Of a stretch of DNA of 64,000 nucleotides, positions 7,475-15,998 are shown piece by piece. The number at the start of each line of letters is the position of its first letter. Within the stretch, counting starts at the first letter, position 1. Position numbers and translations under genes: made by a program. The DNA is from Ignavibacteriota bacterium (lineage in GTDB: Bacteria > Bacteroidota > Ignavibacteria > UBA10030 > UBA6906). Location: contig JADJHP010000009.1 in the NCBI GenBank assembly GCA_016707525.1, positions 124,001-188,000 of the forward strand, written 5' to 3'. Below the pieces are notes generated by a model that was not told the origin of the DNA, searched no databases, and saw only the letters and a list, made by a program, of their open reading frames with translations.

Positions 7475-10400
7475 TCAGCGGGAAGAAGGAAGGGAACGGA
7501 GGATCTCATCCTGATCGGATGGCCGGACCTGATACCGCTCGCGGATATCATCGAGAGCCGCCGCATCGTCCCGGCTCACACGGCCGGTGCTCAGCGCAGT
7601 GCTCACCGCATCGCGGTACGCCTCGATCTGTGCCTGTCCCTCGACATTGGCACAATCGGCGTCATCCAGGCCGAGCGACGACTTTGCGACATCCAGCATG
7701 ATGCGTGCGTCGCGCGTCGGCGGACCATCGATCCACGCCCGTTGGAGCATGGCATGGTACATCTGTACGGATTCCCGTTTCAACTGATCGCGCTGGTCCA
7801 GCACGCTCCGTTCGCGCCTCGCCTGGTCGCGCAGATACTGCTCGCTTTGCTGGATACGGCGCTGGACCAGCGTTTGGACTTCCTGGCGGCTCTTTTCAAG
7901 ACTCAGGATCGCGGTCTCGAGCTCGCGGGCAGCCGCATTCCCCGGACTCATCGCATACACCGCCTCGATCTCGTTCAGCGCCTTGCTATGGTCGCCGGCC
8001 CGGTATGCTTCCGTGGCGCGTTGGACCGCATCGGTGATGTGGCGTTCGAGGCGGCTGCGTTGCCGCTCGAGCTCTTCGTCCTCGCGCGCCTGGTCCTTCA
8101 TACGCGATTGGATCACTTCGAGTTGACGGCGGTGATCATCCTGCAGCCGCGCAAACTCTTCACGGCGCCGCTGATGTTCGGACCGCGCAGCATAGATCGT
8201 TTGCTCGAGTTCGCGGGCGGCACCGTTGTCCGGCTCGACCCGGAACACGCGCGACACTTCGCTGAGCGCTTCCTCAAAGCGGGCACCGGCAAGATACTGC
8301 TTCGCCTGGTCGACATAGGTCTTGATCTTCTTTGCCTGCGCCTGACGGCGGCCCTCCTCGATCGCGGCACGGACGGCCTCTTCGTACTTCCGGGCGTCCT
8401 CTTCATTCTTCCGGCGGAGGGATTCCGCCTCCGCCAGTTGCCTCTGCTGCTCGGCTTCACGCTGCTTCGTGCGGAGCTCCGCCTCGGCACGCTCGCGCTC
8501 GGCGATGTGCTGGCGCTCCTGTTCCTCGTACAGCCCGCGCAGGTCGGTCTCGATCCGCACGCGTTCACTTTCCAGCGACTGGACGAATTCCTGCTCCCAC
8601 CTGCGGCGCTCTTCCGCGAGCCGATCGTTGAACTGCTCGGTCATGCGCCGTTCCGTCTCCTCCTGCACGCGCTTGCGCTCATCCGCTTCCGCCTGCTGTT
8701 CCCGTCCACGCCGCTCTTCGAACCGCCGGCGCTCCTCAGTGATGCGCGCATCGCTCTCCGACCGGAGATACGTCTCCAGTTCGTTCATCCGGCGGTTGGC
8801 ATCCTCCTGCAATGCAAGGAAGGCCTCCGCGTGTGCGGTCTGAAGGTCGCCTTCAAGTTTCTTCCGGTCCTCCTCGAACCGTACGGTCAACCGCTCCTCA
8901 AGCTCACGGCGCGAGGCCTCGTCCTGCTGGATGGCATCACGCTTCACATCATCCAGCCTGCGGAGCTCGAGCTCCAACTGCTCGCGTTCCTGCTGCAATT
9001 GCTCGCGTTCGCGCGAGATGGCGGCATCGACATCGGCAGTGACCTGCCGGAGCATCTGGTCGCGGACGACCTCCCGTTCGGCACTGACCTGCTCTTCCAG
9101 CGTGCGACGGGCCTCCTCGGCGGCAAGCGCCCGTTCCTCATCCAGCAGGCGCTGCGACGCTTCGCGATGCGCGCGCAACTCCTCAGCATGCGTGTGCTGC
9201 AACTCGTCGATCTGCGCAGTCAGCTCATCCCGCTCCCGGCGCATGGCCTCGGCCTTCGCCGACTCTGCGGCGAGCAGTGACTGCAACTCTGTTTCCATTT
9301 TCCGGAGAGCGGCTTCGTGCGCCGCGGCGACCTCGGCCCTCTGCTTGTCGAACTCGATGGTCAGCTCCTGCCGGAGCCGCAGCATGGCCTGATCCGACGC
9401 CTGGCCCCGTTCCGCAACGGCCTGGGCATGCGCCGCTTCCAACCGGCGCACTTCGGCCGCCAGACGCGTGTCCAGCTCTTGCTGGAGCTGCGTCCGGGCA
9501 GAAGCGGCAGTGGCCTGCACTTCCTGCAGCCGCGCGGCAAGTTCCTCATCGAACCGCCGTTCCATCTCCTCTTCGCGCCGCCGGTGCCCCTCCGCTTCGG
9601 TATTGAGCGCCGCGCGATGCTCGGCCTCGAGCCGGAGGCGCTCTTCCTCGAGCCGGCGGGCCCCATCGGCCTCAAAGCGTGTACGGAGTTCATCGACGAG
9701 TTCAAGGCGCTGGCGTTCCGCATCCTCCTGCTCCTGCCGGCGGATCTCCTCGAGGCGATTGATCTCCTGTTCCACCTTGCCGCCGAGCTCCGACTCCACC
9801 CGTTGACGGAGGAACTGCTCCAGTTGCCGCCGGTCCTCGCGCGCTGCAGCCTCGGATTCCTGATGCAACGTCTCCAATCGCGCGCGCTCTTCAGCGATGC
9901 GTCGCACGACCTCTGCTTCGAACTGCTGCCGCAATGCCGATTCGACCCGCCGGTGCTCCTCGGTCGCGTTGGAATGCTGCTCGTGCCGGAGCTTCTCGAT
10001 CTGCTGACGCTCTTCCTCGATCCCCTTCGCCAGGTCCTGTTCGAATTTCGACGTCAGTTCCTGCTCGAGCTTGCGCCGTTCATTGGTGAGCGTCTCGAGC
10101 TGCTCACGATGCAACGCTTCAAGACGCGTACGGTCCTCATCCATGCGCCGCGCCAGATCTTCCTCGATCTGACGCCGCTGCTCCTGTGACGCGGCACGTT
10201 CCTCCTGCCGCGATGCCTTCAACCGGATGATCTCTTCCTGAAGCCCGCGTACGGTCTCGGCCGCGGTCTGTCGCTGCTGTTCCTCCGCCGCCTGCCAGCG
10301 CGCCGTGGCGTCCTGGAGCCGGGTCTGGAGCTCGTTCTTCCGCGCGAGTTCCGCATCCCGCTGCTCGCGCAACGCCTCCTCCTGACGCCGGTGCTGTTCG

Positions 10401-11023
10401 GACAACTGATCGCGCTGTTCCTGCAGGCGCTCCTGCAGTTCCGTCATCGCGTGACGGCGCAGGGCCTCCTGTTTGTGCTTCTCATCCTCGATCTGTTCTC
10501 GGAGTTCGAGCAGTGCCGCACGGGCACTCTCAAGTTCCGAGACGAGAGCCGGGTCCGGGGCAGCGGGAGCGGCGGCCGAAGCAGGAGGAACAGCGGGTGC
10601 TGGTGCCGTGGATGCGGGTGCCGCAGGAGCGGCCGGGGGGGCCTTCGTCGGCGGTGCCGGTGCGGCACCGGGCTGCGCCTTCTGCTCCTGCAATTTGCGC
10701 TGCGCTTCTTCAAGCTTCTTCTTGATCTCCGCAAGGGCGGGCATACCGGTCCGCGGTGGCTCACCCGGAAGAGGCGGACGGGGAACGGCGCGGTCCGATG
10801 GGGGGGCGTCGAGCTTCTGGTGGTCACGCTGCTCGATCGCGTACTTGATGCGCTCCTGATACGCCAGGGCGTACGCATTCTTCGGGTCGGCCTCCATGGC
10901 CATATTCACAAGCCGCGCAGCCCCTTCAAAGTCACTGCCTTTGAAGAGCTTGTCCGCCATCTTCAGGAGGTCCCCCGCCCGCTTGCGGCGTTCCTGCTGT
11001 TGCGCGTCTGTGATTTCAGCCAC
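7475..11023 (-). CDS. Giant coiled-coil protein with three TPR-like modules
   Basis: A 1182-residue cytoplasmic protein with no signal peptide or membrane helix. Residues 1-70 are a TPR-like pair (LLKMADKLFKGSDFEGAARL, ADPKNAYALAYQERIKYA). A Pro/Ala-rich linker covers about 75-165. Residues 170-900 are one nearly continuous coiled coil dominated by E, R, Q, L and A heptads. Two further TPR-like modules follow (AKQYLAGARFEEALSEVSRV and AYRAGDHSKALNEIEAVYA), with another short coiled coil and a helical tail. The start is GTG 11023 with GGGGA about 10 nt upstream. It lies 30 bp downstream of the 833-residue TPR/TolB-like gene, whose TPR modules look alike. I infer a scaffold or cytoskeletal role; no family is recognised. 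Confidence 0.8.
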   Translation of the reverse strand: MAEITDAQQQERRKRAGDLLKMADKLFKGSDFEGAARLVNMAMEADPKNAYALAYQERIKYAIEQRDHQKLDAPPSDRAVPRPPLPGEPPRTGMPALAEIKKKLEEAQRKLQEQKAQPGAAPAPPTKAPPAAPAAPASTAPAPAVPPASAAAPAAPDPALVSELESARAALLELREQIEDEKHKQEALRRHAMTELQERLQEQRDQLSEQHRRQEEALREQRDAELARKNELQTRLQDATARWQAAEEQQRQTAAETVRGLQEEIIRLKASRQEERAASQEQRRQIEEDLARRMDEDRTRLEALHREQLETLTNERRKLEQELTSKFEQDLAKGIEEERQQIEKLRHEQHSNATEEHRRVESALRQQFEAEVVRRIAEERARLETLHQESEAAAREDRRQLEQFLRQRVESELGGKVEQEINRLEEIRRQEQEDAERQRLELVDELRTRFEADGARRLEEERLRLEAEHRAALNTEAEGHRRREEEMERRFDEELAARLQEVQATAASARTQLQQELDTRLAAEVRRLEAAHAQAVAERGQASDQAMLRLRQELTIEFDKQRAEVAAAHEAALRKMETELQSLLAAESAKAEAMRRERDELTAQIDELQHTHAEELRAHREASQRLLDEERALAAEEARRTLEEQVSAEREVVRDQMLRQVTADVDAAISREREQLQQEREQLELELRRLDDVKRDAIQQDEASRRELEERLTVRFEEDRKKLEGDLQTAHAEAFLALQEDANRRMNELETYLRSESDARITEERRRFEERRGREQQAEADERKRVQEETERRMTEQFNDRLAEERRRWEQEFVQSLESERVRIETDLRGLYEEQERQHIAERERAEAELRTKQREAEQQRQLAEAESLRRKNEEDARKYEEAVRAAIEEGRRQAQAKKIKTYVDQAKQYLAGARFEEALSEVSRVFRVEPDNGAARELEQTIYAARSEHQRRREEFARLQDDHRRQLEVIQSRMKDQAREDEELERQRSRLERHITDAVQRATEAYRAGDHSKALNEIEAVYAMSPGNAAARELETAILSLEKSRQEVQTLVQRRIQQSEQYLRDQARRERSVLDQRDQLKRESVQMYHAMLQRAWIDGPPTRDARIMLDVAKSSLGLDDADCANVEGQAQIEAYRDAVSTALSTGRVSRDDAAALDDIRERYQVRPSDQDEILRSLPSSR

Positions 11024-11053
11024 GGAAACTGGTCCCCGGTACGTTACGTGAGA

Positions 11054-13555
11054 TCATCGTGTCACAGAGCGGAGGAATTCTTCATCCGTTCTGAGATTGA
11101 ACAGATCCATATCCACGATCGCCTGCAGGTCATACCGGATATCCAGTGCCTGCGTCAGATAGGTCATTGATCGTTCTCTGTCGCGCTGCAGCGCATACAT
11201 GCGCGCCGCAGCATGCAGAACTCTGCTGTCACCCGGCGCCAGAGCGAGCGCCTTCTCCATCGCCGCACCCGCATCCCGGAACGAACCAAGGCGGGTCTGG
11301 GTGAGCGCTAACAATGCCAGCGACGACGCATCATCAGGCCTGCTCCGCAACTTCTCCTCCAGCAGCGTGCGGGCCCGCTCAAAGGAAGCCGTCCACTCGG
11401 CCTTCGGACGGCCGGCGGTCTGCGCCATGCGGCCGAACTGGTAGTGCCCCACCGGGTCCGTGCGGTCCCGCGATGTCAGGTCCGCCACAACGTTCAACGC
11501 TTCATCGGCTCGCTGCAGGTAGACCATCACGCACGCGTGCAGTTCCGCCACAACGAGATCCTGCCTGTCCTCCTGGATCGCCCGCCGGTACGATTCTTCC
11601 GCTTCCTTGAATTCACCGCGGAACTGGTGCACCGATCCCGCAGTGACATGCGACGAAGGATTCAGCGGGTCGATCGCCACCGCACGAAGCGCCGCATGCA
11701 GGGCGTCATCGGTCCTCCCTCGCAGCGTCAGGATGCGCGCAAGCTGCTTGAGTGCTTCGGCATCGCTCGGCGAAACCTCCACCGCTTCCTGCATGCGCGA
11801 TTCTGCCTTGGCATAGTTCCGGTTCATCAGTTCGATCATGGCCCACACACGGAACGTCTCGGCACGGTGCGCGCCATTCGTGACGGCGTGTTGCACGTAC
11901 GACAGGACCTTGGGCGTTTCCTCTGAAGGCGAAACCGTCAACCGGTCCAGGGCAAGGATGCTCGCCCATCCAAGGCCGGCCCATGCATCGCCCAGCAGAG
12001 AGTCCTGCTGCACGGCCTGCAGGAACAGGTCCCGCGCATCACCCAGCGCCGCAGGGTCGCCCGTCTGCACCAGCGCGCGGCCAACGAGATATGCGTGGTA
12101 CCCCGGCGATGAACGGCGACTCCCGGGTTTCAGAAGATAGTGGTCCGCGTCGCCCACCTCGACATCCATCGCCGCAAGGAGCGCGCGCGCCACCTCGATA
12201 CGCTTCGCCGGCAGATCTTCGATGGCACACTCGAAACGCGTCTGCCACTTCGGCTCAAGCTTCACGGTGTCCATCAACGCAAAACTTCCCGTGCAACGAT
12301 CGCCGTCGATCGCCAGATCCGATTGAATGAAGAATCCCGCAGCAAGGCCGCGGGCAACATGCACCGGCTTCGCCGACCGTTCACGCAGCGTGAACGACGT
12401 CGCAGGGCCGACAACACGGATCGACGTCACGCTCGCGAGATCACGGATCAGATCCTCAACGAAGCCATCGGCGATCGCACCATCGTTGGTCTGCCCCGGA
12501 GTGATCGTCGGTGGGAACACGCACACCACCCGGTCGGGTGGAACAACGGCCTGCACCAGCGTTCCGATGACCAGCCAGGCGACGACGGCAAGAGCGGCAA
12601 CGCCGGCAACCGTCAGGATCGGTTTGATGGGGATCTTGACCTTCGCAACCTGCGTCGCAAGACGATCGAGCGTGGGCTCCTTCGCCTTCTTCGGTTGTGC
12701 AGCGGCAGCAACATCAGGGATGCCCGCGATCGGATCGCCATGGTCCGCCGACAGCTCGGTCGGCCCCCAGAAATCGGAGTCCTTTCCGCCAAGAGGAACA
12801 GCCGGCTTCGGTGCGGGAGCAGGCAAGGGCTCTGCCGCACGGTGCTGCGCCGCCTCCTGCTTGATGACCTCCGCAAGCTGCCATGCATCTTCGATCTGCT
12901 GGCGCAACTTGATCGCTTCGGTATGCTCGGGGTCCAGAAGAAAGACCTGATTCAATGTCTGTAACGCAGCCTCGTACTTCTCCTGCTCATAGAGCGCGTG
13001 CACCGAATCCAGGAGGTCACTGATCCGCTCGTTCAGATGTGCGGATGAGATAGGAGCGGGCGCCACAACGGGCGCAGGTGGAGACGGAGGCGCTGGAGGG
13101 GGTGGCTCGGGAGTGAAGACCGTGGGCTCGCACTCGGGTTCAGGTGCCGGGTGCGGGGCAGCGTCGGCATCCAATTCCCTGATGGCCGCGAAGGCAAGTC
13201 TGTCATGGAACCCGGACAATGCAGGATCTGCCGGATTCAGAGCTTCAAGTTCGTCGAGAAGATCGCGGGCGTTCTCGAGGTTCCCACGATCGAGCGCGAT
13301 GCCAAGCCGCTCGCGCAGGATCACCGCACGTTGCTCGGTATCCGCCTTTCCGGACACTGAAGGGGGGAACTGACCCTGAAGCGTAGGAAACGGCGACGAT
13401 GCTTCACCGTCCGCATTCTGTCCGAATCCGCTGGCGGAGGAACGCTCTTCCTCCTCGATGCGCTTCAGCTCATCTGCTTCGGCCCGGCGCCGAATCTCTT
13501 CCAACAAACGCTGACGGTCGTCGTCGTGTTGGGTGTTTGGCTCATTTGTCCCCAT
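11054..13555 (-). CDS. Membrane-anchored TPR protein with TolB-like domain
   Basis: 833 residues. The N-terminal cytoplasmic part has a charged helix (RQRLLEEIRRRAEADELKR), TPR-like modules (about 75-120 and 180-240) and a Pro-rich linker. One membrane helix follows near 325-345 (AGVAALAVVAWLVIGTLV). The outer part has a TolB/FlgO-like domain (DGAIADGFVEDLIRDLASV...RVVGPATSF) and about six TPRs to the C-terminus. The TolB-like plus TPR module is common in adenylate cyclases and Ser/Thr kinases, but no catalytic domain is present here. I chose ATG 13555 because a strong promoter ends 8 nt upstream and a longer start (13579) would lie inside it. First gene of the likely operon that continues with the giant coiled-coil protein. 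Confidence 0.8.
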   Translation of the reverse strand: MGTNEPNTQHDDDRQRLLEEIRRRAEADELKRIEEEERSSASGFGQNADGEASSPFPTLQGQFPPSVSGKADTEQRAVILRERLGIALDRGNLENARDLLDELEALNPADPALSGFHDRLAFAAIRELDADAAPHPAPEPECEPTVFTPEPPPPAPPSPPAPVVAPAPISSAHLNERISDLLDSVHALYEQEKYEAALQTLNQVFLLDPEHTEAIKLRQQIEDAWQLAEVIKQEAAQHRAAEPLPAPAPKPAVPLGGKDSDFWGPTELSADHGDPIAGIPDVAAAAQPKKAKEPTLDRLATQVAKVKIPIKPILTVAGVAALAVVAWLVIGTLVQAVVPPDRVVCVFPPTITPGQTNDGAIADGFVEDLIRDLASVTSIRVVGPATSFTLRERSAKPVHVARGLAAGFFIQSDLAIDGDRCTGSFALMDTVKLEPKWQTRFECAIEDLPAKRIEVARALLAAMDVEVGDADHYLLKPGSRRSSPGYHAYLVGRALVQTGDPAALGDARDLFLQAVQQDSLLGDAWAGLGWASILALDRLTVSPSEETPKVLSYVQHAVTNGAHRAETFRVWAMIELMNRNYAKAESRMQEAVEVSPSDAEALKQLARILTLRGRTDDALHAALRAVAIDPLNPSSHVTAGSVHQFRGEFKEAEESYRRAIQEDRQDLVVAELHACVMVYLQRADEALNVVADLTSRDRTDPVGHYQFGRMAQTAGRPKAEWTASFERARTLLEEKLRSRPDDASSLALLALTQTRLGSFRDAGAAMEKALALAPGDSRVLHAAARMYALQRDRERSMTYLTQALDIRYDLQAIVDMDLFNLRTDEEFLRSVTR

Positions 13556-13563
13556 TACCCAAA

Positions 13564-13592
13564 AATATATCCAAAACACCTACGAATGTCAA
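13564..13592 (-). promoter_or_regulatory. Near-consensus sigma70 promoter, possibly for a leaderless mRNA
   Basis: TTGACA (13587-13592), a 17-nt spacer and TATATT (13564-13569) read on the minus strand. The expected start of transcription, about 7 nt past the -10 box, falls at 13555-13557, on or just before the ATG at 13555. Confidence 0.75.
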
Positions 13593-13613
13593 TTATAACG
13601 AAAAATGGCCCCC

Positions 13614-14096
13614 TCAAGACCCCGGGGTGGCGAGAATCGCGAGAATATCCCCTTCCAGGGTCGTCCGGGGCATTTCCACGATCCGGCCGATCTCCTTCCC
13701 GCCACGAAGGAAAATGAAGGTCGGTACGCGGTCGATCGCATACTTCTCCTCGAGGCCATCAGGACTCTTCTTCTTCCGATCCACGCCGTAGAGTTCGAAG
13801 TCGGCGGGGGTCATCCCGCTCGCGTCCGCGATCCGGAGAAAGCGCGGCACGTCGCGCTTGCTATCAGAACACCAGGTCCCCATGAACACGAGCACACGCA
13901 CACCCGGACGCGCCTGACGGATCATTTCGATGAATGGCTCTCCGATCGGTTCATCAGGATACGCATGGAGAAATGCATCGGTGAATTGCGAACGCTGGAC
14001 CACACCCAGAAGGAGCGTGGGATCCGCATTCTGGTATGTCGAACGGCATCCCGCAAGTGCCGCCGCGAGAGCGATCAGTATCATGACACGGAACAT
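13614..14096 (-). CDS. Thioredoxin-like lipoprotein with a single active-site cysteine
   Basis: 160 residues. A lipoprotein signal (MFRVMILIALAAALAGC) gives lipidated Cys17. The rest is a thioredoxin fold: VLVFMGTWCSDSKRDVPRFL with Cys76, a YGVDRKKK strand, and the cis-proline region RVPTFIFLRGGKEIGRI. The active site is CSDS instead of CxxC, so disulfide exchange would need a monothiol mechanism or another cysteine; a redox chaperone or non-redox role is possible. ATG 14096 was chosen because it begins the signal peptide. It is transcribed divergently from queF with 90 bp between the starts. Outer- or inner-membrane location cannot be told. Confidence 0.75.
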   Translation of the reverse strand: MFRVMILIALAAALAGCRSTYQNADPTLLLGVVQRSQFTDAFLHAYPDEPIGEPFIEMIRQARPGVRVLVFMGTWCSDSKRDVPRFLRIADASGMTPADFELYGVDRKKKSPDGLEEKYAIDRVPTFIFLRGGKEIGRIVEMPRTTLEGDILAILATPGS

Positions 14097-14111
14097 GCGT
14101 GGATCCTCCGG

Positions 14112-14139
14112 TTGCATTTCGGCGCGAAAACGGTATATT
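14112..14139 (+). promoter_or_regulatory. Candidate promoter of queF
   Basis: TTGCAT (14112-14117), a 16-nt spacer and TATATT (14134-14139), about 48 nt before the queF ATG. No preQ1 riboswitch consensus is visible in the short leader. Confidence 0.5.
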
Positions 14140-14186
14140 TTGAAATCTACGAAGCACGACAGGAAAAGACAAGGGTACCACCGCGC

Positions 14187-14600
14187 ATGACCGAACCACT
14201 CGACCGCCGCTATGATGTGCAGGACATCTCCACCATCGATGTCGCTGTGCTGGAGACGTTCCCGTACGAGTACAGCGGGAAGGACATCACAATGCACATC
14301 GAAACCGACGAGTTCACGTCGGTCTGCCCCTGGTCAGGGCTCCCCGATTTTGCCACGATCCGCATCGACTACATCCCGTCGAAGGTCTGCATCGAACTGC
14401 GTTCACTGAAGTACTATCTCCTGAGCTACCGGAATGTCGGCATCTATCAGGAGCACCTCGTGAACCGGCTCCTCGATGATCTGGTCGGCTGTGCAAAGCC
14501 CCTCTGGATGAAGGTGGTCGCCGATTACCGCATCCGCGGCGGCGTGCACACCGTCGCCAGCCGCGAATACACGGCACGACAACGGCGTGGAAAACGATGA
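14187..14600 (+). CDS. queF: NADPH-dependent preQ0 reductase QueF (type I)
   Basis: 137 residues, the short type I form. It reduces 7-cyano-7-deazaguanine (preQ0) to preQ1 in queuosine tRNA modification. Catalytic Cys47 (SVCPWSGLPDF) and Asp54 are present, as are the NADPH-binding ELRSLK (70-75) and the VGIYQEH segment with His90. The length and motifs match the unimodular T-fold family. ATG 14187 was chosen by family length; AAGGG lies about 11 nt upstream. The TGA overlaps the ATG of the transporter gene (ATGA at 14597-14600), giving a two-gene queuosine unit. Confidence 0.95.
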   Translation: MTEPLDRRYDVQDISTIDVAVLETFPYEYSGKDITMHIETDEFTSVCPWSGLPDFATIRIDYIPSKVCIELRSLKYYLLSYRNVGIYQEHLVNRLLDDLVGCAKPLWMKVVADYRIRGGVHTVASREYTARQRRGKR

Positions 14601-15193
14601 CCTCGCTGCTCATCGGGGTCTACATCGCCTGCGAACTCATCGCCAACGTCACGGCGGCAAAGCCGGTTGCACTCTTCGGACTCGTCGCCCCGGGCGGCGT
14701 GTTCATCTACGCACTCACGTTCACGCTTCTCGACCTCCTGCATGAACGGCTCGGGCAAAAAGGAGTACGAACGCTTGTCTATACCGCATTCATCGCCAAT
14801 GGCCTGCTGGCAGGATACATCGCGGTCATCGCCGCCATGCCGGCCCCGCCATTCTACACCAACCAGGATGCATTCGTTGCGGTCCTTGGCTCCACACCGC
14901 GCATCGTGTTCGCCAGCCTGACGGCGTATCTCATCAGCTCCCTGCTCGACGTGGAAGTGTACGCGCGACTGCGCGAACGGTTCGCGCATGCGGCATGGAG
15001 CCGTATCCTCCTCAGCAACACCGTTTCCACCGCGGTCGACAGCGCGATCTTCGTGGTGATCGCCTTCGCCGGGATCATGCCGGTGATGCCCCTGATCCTC
15101 GGACAGTATGCGATCAAGATGGCCGTGACGGTCGCCAGTCTCCCCCTTGCATACGCCATACGATCCGCACGGCGGTACGTCACCGAGGCCTGA
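14597..15193 (+). CDS. yhhQ: Queuosine precursor transporter, YhhQ/DUF165 family
   Basis: 198 residues with about six hydrophobic helices. Family motifs include the N-terminal LLIGVYIACELIANVTAAKP, FTLLDLLHERLG, YLISSLLDVEVYARLRER and SNTVSTAVDSAIFVVIAF. It imports preQ0 or preQ1 across the inner membrane. The 4-bp overlap with queF supports the assignment, since the imported precursor feeds the same pathway. No queuosine synthesis gene other than queF is in the window, so the cell may rely in part on salvage. Confidence 0.9.
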   Translation: MTSLLIGVYIACELIANVTAAKPVALFGLVAPGGVFIYALTFTLLDLLHERLGQKGVRTLVYTAFIANGLLAGYIAVIAAMPAPPFYTNQDAFVAVLGSTPRIVFASLTAYLISSLLDVEVYARLRERFAHAAWSRILLSNTVSTAVDSAIFVVIAFAGIMPVMPLILGQYAIKMAVTVASLPLAYAIRSARRYVTEA

Positions 15194-15282
15194 ACCGCCG
15201 GGGCACCGCCGCTGATCCTCCTGCACTCGTGCATTATCCGTGTACCGCAACAAGGAACCTGGTGAGTCCGGGAAAAGAAAAA

Positions 15283-15302
15283 CCCCGGGGAAAAGCCCGG
15301 GG
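15283..15302 (-). terminator. Intrinsic terminator of the cold-shock gene
   Basis: CCCCGGG and CCCGGGG form a 7-bp GC stem around a 6-nt loop. On the minus strand the stem is followed by TTTTTCTTTT. It starts 33 nt after the csp stop codon. Confidence 0.8.
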
Positions 15303-15334
15303 CTGAAGCACGACCATAGTATCAAGAGGGTGTG

Positions 15335-15535
15335 TTAGATCTTCGTGACGCGGAGCGCCTGAAGTCCCTTCGGCCCTTTCTCAACATCAAATTCAACACG
15401 GTCCCCCTCGTTGAGGGTCTTGTAGCCTTCGCCAACGATCGCCTTGTAGTGGACGAACACGTCTTCACCGGTTTCGCGCTTGATGAAACCGAAACCCTTG
15501 GCTCCGTTGAACCACTTGACGACTCCCTTTTCCAT
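15335..15535 (-). CDS. cspA: Cold-shock domain protein (CspA family)
   Basis: A 66-residue OB-fold RNA chaperone. RNP1 is KGFGFI (13-18) and RNP2 is VFVHY (26-30); the protein begins MEKGVVKWFN as is typical. It binds single-stranded RNA and DNA and melts RNA structure, either at low temperature or constitutively. AAGGAG lies about 9 nt before the ATG. The gene is monocistronic, with its own promoter 224 nt upstream, an unusually long leader, and a terminator right after the gene. These traits are shared with thermoregulated csp genes, but whether this one is cold-induced cannot be read from the sequence. Confidence 0.95.
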   Translation of the reverse strand: MEKGVVKWFNGAKGFGFIKRETGEDVFVHYKAIVGEGYKTLNEGDRVEFDVEKGPKGLQALRVTKI

Positions 15536-15752
15536 CGGGGAGATCTCCTTGCAGATGTTCCTGGTATGCGTACGGCAACGCCGCCCTGAAGGGGCACCTG
15601 GTTTTTTGCCTCTTAAGAGCGCTCAGGTCGGGTAGCGGGTGCCGGACCTCGACTCTCACCGCTGATACAAGCGCTTGCTGGACGACCCAGAGAACACCAC
15701 TTGCAGCAACGGAACCCTTTAAGGGCGCAAAAAACGGTGTACTGTTGATTGC
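15536..15752 (-). promoter_or_regulatory. Long 5' leader of the cold-shock gene with alternative pairings
   Basis: About 217 untranslated bases between the expected start of transcription and the csp ATG. TTTTTTGC near the 5' end (complement of 15727-15734) can pair with GCAAAAAA (complement of 15602-15609) about 120 nt later. Each partner also adjoins a local palindrome: CCCTT-T-AAGGG (15715-15725) and CTCTTAAGAG (15610-15619). Long-range and local folds compete, which would suit a temperature-sensitive leader. Confidence 0.5.
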
Positions 15753-15758
15753 GGGGGT

Positions 15759-15787
15759 AAGATAGGATTTTCACATAGGAAGGTCAA
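15759..15787 (-). promoter_or_regulatory. Sigma70-type promoter of the cold-shock gene
   Basis: TTGACC (15782-15787), a 17-nt spacer and TATCTT (15759-15764) on the minus strand. The -35 box lies just beyond the T-tract of the upstream terminator. Confidence 0.75.
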
Positions 15788-15797
15788 GAAAAAAGAA

Positions 15798-15825
15798 GGA
15801 GCCCCCATCCCACCTCGGGGGCTCC
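15798..15825 (-). terminator. Strong intrinsic terminator after the 49-codon gene
   Basis: A perfect 9-bp stem, GGAGCCCCC and GGGGGCTCC, with a 10-nt loop, followed on the minus strand by TTCTTTTTTCTT. It begins 23 nt after the stop codon of the small gene at 15849-15998. Confidence 0.85.
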
Positions 15826-15848
15826 GTACACCGGTCCGTCAAAACCGG

Positions 15849-15998
15849 TCATTGGATCCAGATCAACGTCTCACCACCAAGCAGCGGACTCACGGTAACC
15901 GTATACCACGCCTGAATTTCCATCTCTTCCATCAGTACGGCCTCGAGTGCGGCCCTCTGTTCTCTCGTCAGCTTTTCGAATGTATACCGGATTCTCAT
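15849..15998 (-). CDS. Small protein of 49 residues, unknown function
   Basis: A complete short reading frame, ATG 15998 to TGA 15849, beginning MRIRYTFEKLTREQ and ending GGETLIWIQ. The ribosome-binding sequence AGAGAGGAG lies 3 nt before the ATG. A strong terminator starts 23 nt after the stop. The protein has a short amphipathic helix (LTREQRAALEAVLMEEMEIQ) and then a strand-like WYTVTVSPLL segment; there is no signal or membrane helix. It lies between the GroES-like gene and csp, all on the minus strand, 179 bp after the GroES-like stop. I do not recognise the family. The flanking signals, not similarity, are the evidence that it is real. Confidence 0.6.
   Translation of the reverse strand: MRIRYTFEKLTREQRAALEAVLMEEMEIQAWYTVTVSPLLGGETLIWIQ

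Noticed and set aside
7742..9280. Long plus-strand frame opposite the coiled-coil gene
   Set aside because: Heptad codons rich in GAG, CAG and CGC read as CTC, CTG and GCG on the other strand, giving a false Leu-rich protein.
14097..14186. preQ1 riboswitch before queF
   Set aside because: The short leader lacks the preQ1-I hairpin and A-rich tail pattern.
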